Below are positions 7,461-9,971 of a stretch of DNA of 9,971 bases, piece by piece. Source of the stretch: Acidobacteriaceae bacterium (lineage in GTDB: Bacteria > Acidobacteriota > Terriglobia > Terriglobales > SbA1); contig JAFAGX010000199.1 in the NCBI GenBank assembly GCA_019237515.1, positions 1 through 9,971 of the forward strand, in the 5' to 3' direction. Both the position numbers and the translations under genes were made by a program. The notes beneath the pieces were generated by a model that had not been told where the DNA came from, searched no databases, and saw only the letters and a program-made list of their open reading frames with translations. The stretch's first letter is position 1. Each line of letters starts with the position of its first letter.

Positions 7461-8550
7461 GAAATTCTTCTCCTTTCAGAGAACCAATGCCGAGCGAACT
7501 GTCGTTCGCACGATCAGAGCGGGTGCCATTTTCCGCTGGTACTGAGCCAGTCGTGAGTTCCTGTGATGCAACGGGCGCGGGCTGATCCGGGGAGACATCG
7601 TCAAGGAACGATGCCGTCGGAACAAAAAACAGATTGCCTGTCATCGCAGTACTGAAGTCGAGAATGCGATCGTAATTGCCAGGCGGACGTCCGATGAACA
7701 TGTTTTCTAGCATTTGTTCAATGGTCCGGGGGGAGCGGCTGTAGCCGATGAAATAGGTGCCGAACTCGCCGTGGCCGGGACGTCCGAACGGCATATTGTC
7801 CCGGAGGATTTTGATTTCCTTACCGTTTTCCTCGATGACGGTGAGGGCGTTGTGCGCCGAGGTAGGCTTGACGGAGTCGTCGAGTTCGATGTCGGAGAGT
7901 TTTGAGCGCCCGATAATTTTTTCTTGAGTCTCGGTGGCAAGCTTGTTCCAGGCGTCAAGATTATGAAGATATTTCTGCACGACGACGTAGCTTCCACCGG
8001 CGAAAGCCGGATCCTGGTCACCGATGAAAACGGCATCGGCAGCCGCGCTGCCTGTGGGATTTTCGGTGCCATCCACAAAGCCGAGTACATCGCGCTCCTC
8101 GAAATAGCGAAAGCCGTGAACCTCGTCGGCTACGCTCACCGCACCGTTGAGTCGAGCCATGATTTGCGCGGCGAGCTCAAAGCAGAGATCCATGCGTTTT
8201 GCGCGAATGTGAAAAAGTAAGTCGCCAGCGGTGGAAACAGCATGGCGCGGACCCGAGCGAATCTCGTGAAAAGGGTGAAGCTCGGCCGGACGTGGCAAGC
8301 CGAAGAGCCGATCCCAGGCGCCGGAACCGAACCCCATGATGCAGGATAGACCGCCATCAAGGGCTCGAAAACCTACGGCGCGAAGAAGTCCGGAGAGATC
8401 GGCGCAGAAAGAAAGGACGGAAATGCGATTTTCATCACCGGCATCAATCGTGACGACAAGAAAAATCGCGGCACTTGTCAGCGGCGACGAGATGAGTTGC
8501 GGGAGCGTTAATGCTGCCGCTGCTTGCGCGCTCGGGGACTCGGATGGCAT
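7453..8550 (-). CDS. DyP-type haem peroxidase, encapsulin cargo
   Basis: This 365-aa dye-decolourising peroxidase uses H2O2 and binds haem b. GFVDG at 157-161 carries the catalytic Asp160, His233 in SAHNAL is the probable proximal haem ligand, and Arg250 with Asn252 in ILRDNMPFG are distal residues. The AIFLVVTI opening and GFGSGAWDRLF suit the bacterial B-type group, which normally ends near residue 315. Here a Pro/Ser/Asp-rich linker (about 316-350) follows and ends in the encapsulation tail SSLGIGSLKG (351-360) plus five residues. There is no Tat or Sec signal, in keeping with a cytoplasmic cargo. The encapsulin gene overlaps its stop codon. The ATG at 8550 has no clear Shine-Dalgarno site; since the fold begins near residue 15, a slightly later start cannot be excluded. 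Confidence 0.95.
   Translation of the reverse strand: MPSESPSAQAAAALTLPQLISSPLTSAAIFLVVTIDAGDENRISVLSFCADLSGLLRAVGFRALDGGLSCIMGFGSGAWDRLFGLPRPAELHPFHEIRSGPRHAVSTAGDLLFHIRAKRMDLCFELAAQIMARLNGAVSVADEVHGFRYFEERDVLGFVDGTENPTGSAAADAVFIGDQDPAFAGGSYVVVQKYLHNLDAWNKLATETQEKIIGRSKLSDIELDDSVKPTSAHNALTVIEENGKEIKILRDNMPFGRPGHGEFGTYFIGYSRSPRTIEQMLENMFIGRPPGNYDRILDFSTAMTGNLFFVPTASFLDDVSPDQPAPVASQELTTGSVPAENGTRSDRANDSSLGIGSLKGEEFHE
7470..7475 (-). promoter_or_regulatory. Shine-Dalgarno of encapsulin inside the cargo gene
   Basis: AAGGAG on the minus strand lies nine bases before the encapsulin ATG. It is formed by the Lys-Gly-Glu codons at the end of the targeting peptide. With the 8-base gene overlap this points to coupled translation of cargo and shell. 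Confidence 0.8.
7471..7500 (-). other. Encapsulin targeting peptide coding segment
   Basis: These ten codons encode SSLGIGSLKG, close to the known C-terminal cargo-loading motif of encapsulin-associated DyP peroxidases (LGIGSLKG core). The peptide follows a flexible linker and should dock on the inner shell surface. Unusually, five further residues (EEFHE) come after it, instead of the protein ending at or near the motif. Confidence 0.88.
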
Positions 8551-8738
8551 AGGAATATCAGCTACGAAACGTCGTCTAACCTGGTTTTAACCGGAATCTT
8601 TTTACTACTTTGCGCGCAGCATTCCAAACGTTTTCATCGTGCAGGAAATGGTCACAAGGTCTTCCTCATGTGCTGAACATCCTTGTTCGCGACGTGGCAG
8701 TGCAGCCTTCCGACCTTGACAACTCTTGGGGCCGGATC
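8551..8738. other. Region upstream of the peroxidase operon
   Basis: No gene is evident here. As the minus-strand leader of the DyP-encapsulin operon it should contain the promoter. A minus-strand TTGGAA, 17 bases, TAAAAA arrangement is only a weak sigma70-like match. GGTT-TT-AACC (8583-8592) is a short inverted repeat 33 bases before the peroxidase start and could be an operator. None of the ATAC/GTAT half-site elements found to the left are present. Confidence 0.4.
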
Positions 8739-8837
8739 TTACCGCACTCTTATGGCAGACCACCAAATCGCGGCAATGCCGATCACTACAATAAAACTCA
8801 GCATCAGCCCGCTCAGCTCACTTACGTCCCACATCAT
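8739..8837 (-). CDS. Possible 32-aa single-pass membrane peptide
   Basis: A short minus-strand frame reads MMWDVSELSG, then a hydrophobic run LMLSFIVVIGIAAIWW (residues 11-26), and ends SAIRVR. An acidic N terminus, one membrane-length segment and a basic C-terminal end are the layout of real small membrane proteins (N-out, C-in by the positive-inside rule). A stop codon directly precedes the two ATG codons, so the frame cannot be longer. No good Shine-Dalgarno site is visible, and chance open frames of this size are common. It lies between the hypothetical gene ending at 8922 and the peroxidase operon, all on the minus strand. Confidence 0.33.
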   Translation of the reverse strand: MMWDVSELSGLMLSFIVVIGIAAIWWSAIRVR

Positions 8838-8921
8838 CTAACAGATGAGCTACTCAGCGTCGAAGTTTCATTGTCTCTAGAAGAGAAGTCTGCATCGTTT
8901 TTTCGTCGTTGTGCACTGAAA

Positions 8922-9572
8922 TCACTGCACCCTTTGCAGCCTTGCAACGAGTTTTTGGGCGAGATTGTCCTCCGAGTCCGATCGCAGCAACCGAGCGTTT
9001 GCGCTCGAGGCTTGCTCTGCTTTATTCGTAAACTCAACCAGCTTTTGCACGTTGGCTCGCACCCGCTCTTCTCCCTCCGAATTGAGCTGCAACTGCTCCT
9101 GCAGGAAAGGGGAATCCAATCCGAAATCCACCTGGATGTGACCTTCCGTCTGGTAGCTGCCATCCTCGAACTCCTCGCCATGTACGACGAATTTTGCCCC
9201 CGAAGGTTTCAGTGCCCATTTTCTTTGCTCCTCGTCAAACAGCCACAAATCCCATGCCGCCTCGAAAACGTAGGCGTAATCGGAATGCAGCAGATCCGAC
9301 GCAATCAATACGGCGGCCTCAGGCGTGATACCTGGATTAAAGTGGCGTTCGAGGATTGTGGCCTCGTTCCAGGAAACCGGATGCAGTCCCACTCCGGTGA
9401 TGCCGGGCTGCGGCGAAGAAAATGGGAATTGCCGCATGACCGACAAAGCCTTCGGCAACATTTCATCGGCTTCGAAATCGGAAAACCAGAGACTCAAATA
9501 AAGTGGATCAGCCACAATCTTTCCCTCGACCGCAATGCCATTGTAAGCGTTTCGGCTGGCGCGCACTGCCAC
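8922..9572 (-). CDS. Hypothetical 216-aa protein
   Basis: I do not recognise the family, though it resembles uncharacterised acidobacterial proteins. The protein is acidic with no membrane segment. The first part looks like mixed strand and helix (KIVADPLYLSLWFSDFEADEMLP), followed by a loop rich in Pro and Gly (FSSPQPGITGVGLHPVSW), helices with AAVLIASDLLHSDYAYVFEAAWDLWLF (about 85-112), a strand-rich middle, and a C-terminal coiled-coil-like stretch (about 155-215: QEQLQLNSEGEERVRANVQK and onward). The start codon is GTG at 9572; a second GTG two codons later is possible and no Shine-Dalgarno site decides between them. The upstream frame is open only to 9641 and offers no ATG. A long plus-strand frame over the same bases is judged its shadow. 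It is divergent from the tRNA-Glu gene. Confidence 0.72.
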   Translation of the reverse strand: MAVRASRNAYNGIAVEGKIVADPLYLSLWFSDFEADEMLPKALSVMRQFPFSSPQPGITGVGLHPVSWNEATILERHFNPGITPEAAVLIASDLLHSDYAYVFEAAWDLWLFDEEQRKWALKPSGAKFVVHGEEFEDGSYQTEGHIQVDFGLDSPFLQEQLQLNSEGEERVRANVQKLVEFTNKAEQASSANARLLRSDSEDNLAQKLVARLQRVQ

Positions 9573-9674
9573 GGAAGACTTACAGTTTGAAGCCAGACGC
9601 AGGGGAAGCGCAGCTTTGACACTTCGCGAGAGGCGCTGCTACGATCAGTCTGGCTGCCAGGCGCTCACCTGCTT

Positions 9675-9752
9675 GTCCCCGTCGTCTAGCCCGGCCTAGG
9701 ACATCGCCCTTTCACGGCGGTAACACGGGTTCAAATCCCGTCGGGGACGCCA
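9675..9752 (+). tRNA. tRNA-Glu (UUC)
   Basis: The full cloverleaf is readable. The acceptor arms GTCCCCG (9675-9681) and CGGGGAC (9742-9748) pair perfectly. The anticodon stem TCGCC/GGCGG encloses CTTTCAC with anticodon TTC at 9711-9713. The T arm ACGGG/CCCGT encloses TTCAAAT. The discriminator is G9749 and CCA is encoded at 9750-9752. The D-arm region with TCTAGCCCGGCCTAGGA is typical of bacterial tRNA-Glu. Confidence 0.97.
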
Positions 9753-9971
9753 GTTTCAGAGCGTGGCCTACTTTTGGTCACGATAGAGTCACGATAAATC
9801 GCCAAGATTTCCCCCCAAAAACACAACGAGCTGAGCAAGTGCCAGCTAGGCACTCTTGCGATTTTGCATGTTCTGATTTGCAGACGCAGCACTCTTCGGA
9901 TGAACCGGCGAGTGAAAACACAGGGCAATGGAACGGCTATGGTGAAGGGAATGATTAGGAAACCGTGCTGG
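9753..9971. other. Region downstream of tRNA-Glu
   Basis: No gene is supported here; the minus-strand frame at 9731-9928 runs into the tRNA and is not credible. CGTGGCC (9762-9768) and GGTCACG (9776-9782) can form a hairpin with one G-T pair around seven bases, just after the tRNA, which might help terminate or process it. Confidence 0.35.
9777..9796 (+). repeat. Short tandem repeat GTCACGATA
   Basis: GTCACGATA occurs at 9777-9785 and again at 9788-9796, an 11-base period. It begins 24 bases after the tRNA-Glu 3' end. Such direct repeats can be arm-type integrase sites near tRNA attachment sites, but no integrase is visible, so the meaning is open. Confidence 0.3.

Noticed and set aside
8610..9590. 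Long 326-aa plus-strand open frame
   Set aside because: It covers the minus-strand 216-aa gene and the leader before it, has no ribosome site or recognisable domain, and its composition is shadow-like (rich in Arg, Leu, Ser, His, Cys). The minus-strand protein is far more protein-like.
1..9971. CRISPR array or insertion sequence
   Set aside because: No regularly spaced direct repeats, transposase-like frames or terminal inverted repeats with target duplications were visible.

Overview
The window looks like a bacterial chromosome segment of moderate GC content. The gene families and the tRNA-Glu suit a soil bacterium, and my best guess is Acidobacteriota (class Terriglobia). That guess rests on remembered resemblance of the small hypothetical proteins and not on any search. 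Shine-Dalgarno sites of the AAGGAG/GGAGG type precede most plus-strand genes, which supports the chosen starts.

Layout. Positions 1-682 hold no convincing gene, but the last 75 bases carry a conspicuous set of inverted half-sites. A plus-strand series follows: a 98-aa hypothetical protein (683-979), a DUF302-family protein (1083-1538), a cofactor-free haloperoxidase-like alpha/beta hydrolase (1764-2603), a metallo-beta-lactamase-fold hydrolase (2672-3553) and an 81-aa protein resembling a haem-less cytochrome c-like segment (3655-3900). Next comes a tight two-gene acetoin operon: catabolic-type acetolactate synthase (4096-5796) and acetolactate decarboxylase (5801-6589). Convergent to it on the minus strand is a nanocompartment operon: a DyP-type peroxidase with a C-terminal encapsulation peptide (8550-7453), overlapping by 8 bases an encapsulin shell gene (7460-6645). 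Further right are a possible 32-aa membrane peptide, a 216-aa conserved-looking hypothetical protein (both minus strand) and a tRNA-Glu(UUC) with encoded CCA (9675-9752).

How the parts work together. AlsS condenses two pyruvates to acetolactate and AlsD decarboxylates it to acetoin, a neutral overflow product. The encapsulin should self-assemble into a protein shell that packages the haem peroxidase through its C-terminal tail, a known oxidative-stress arrangement. The hydrolase, DUF302 and MBL-fold proteins look like accessory or detoxification functions, but their substrates cannot be read from sequence.

The least expected signal is regulatory. A composite element of half-sites (ATAC-N4-GTAT, then ATAC-N4-GTGCAAT) occurs before the 98-aa gene and again before the alpha/beta hydrolase. 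A 19-base relative of its first half lies, inverted, in the gap before alsS. This suggests a shared regulator whose gene is not in this window. A strong intercistronic hairpin with a mutually exclusive alternative stem lies between the hydrolase and MBL genes.
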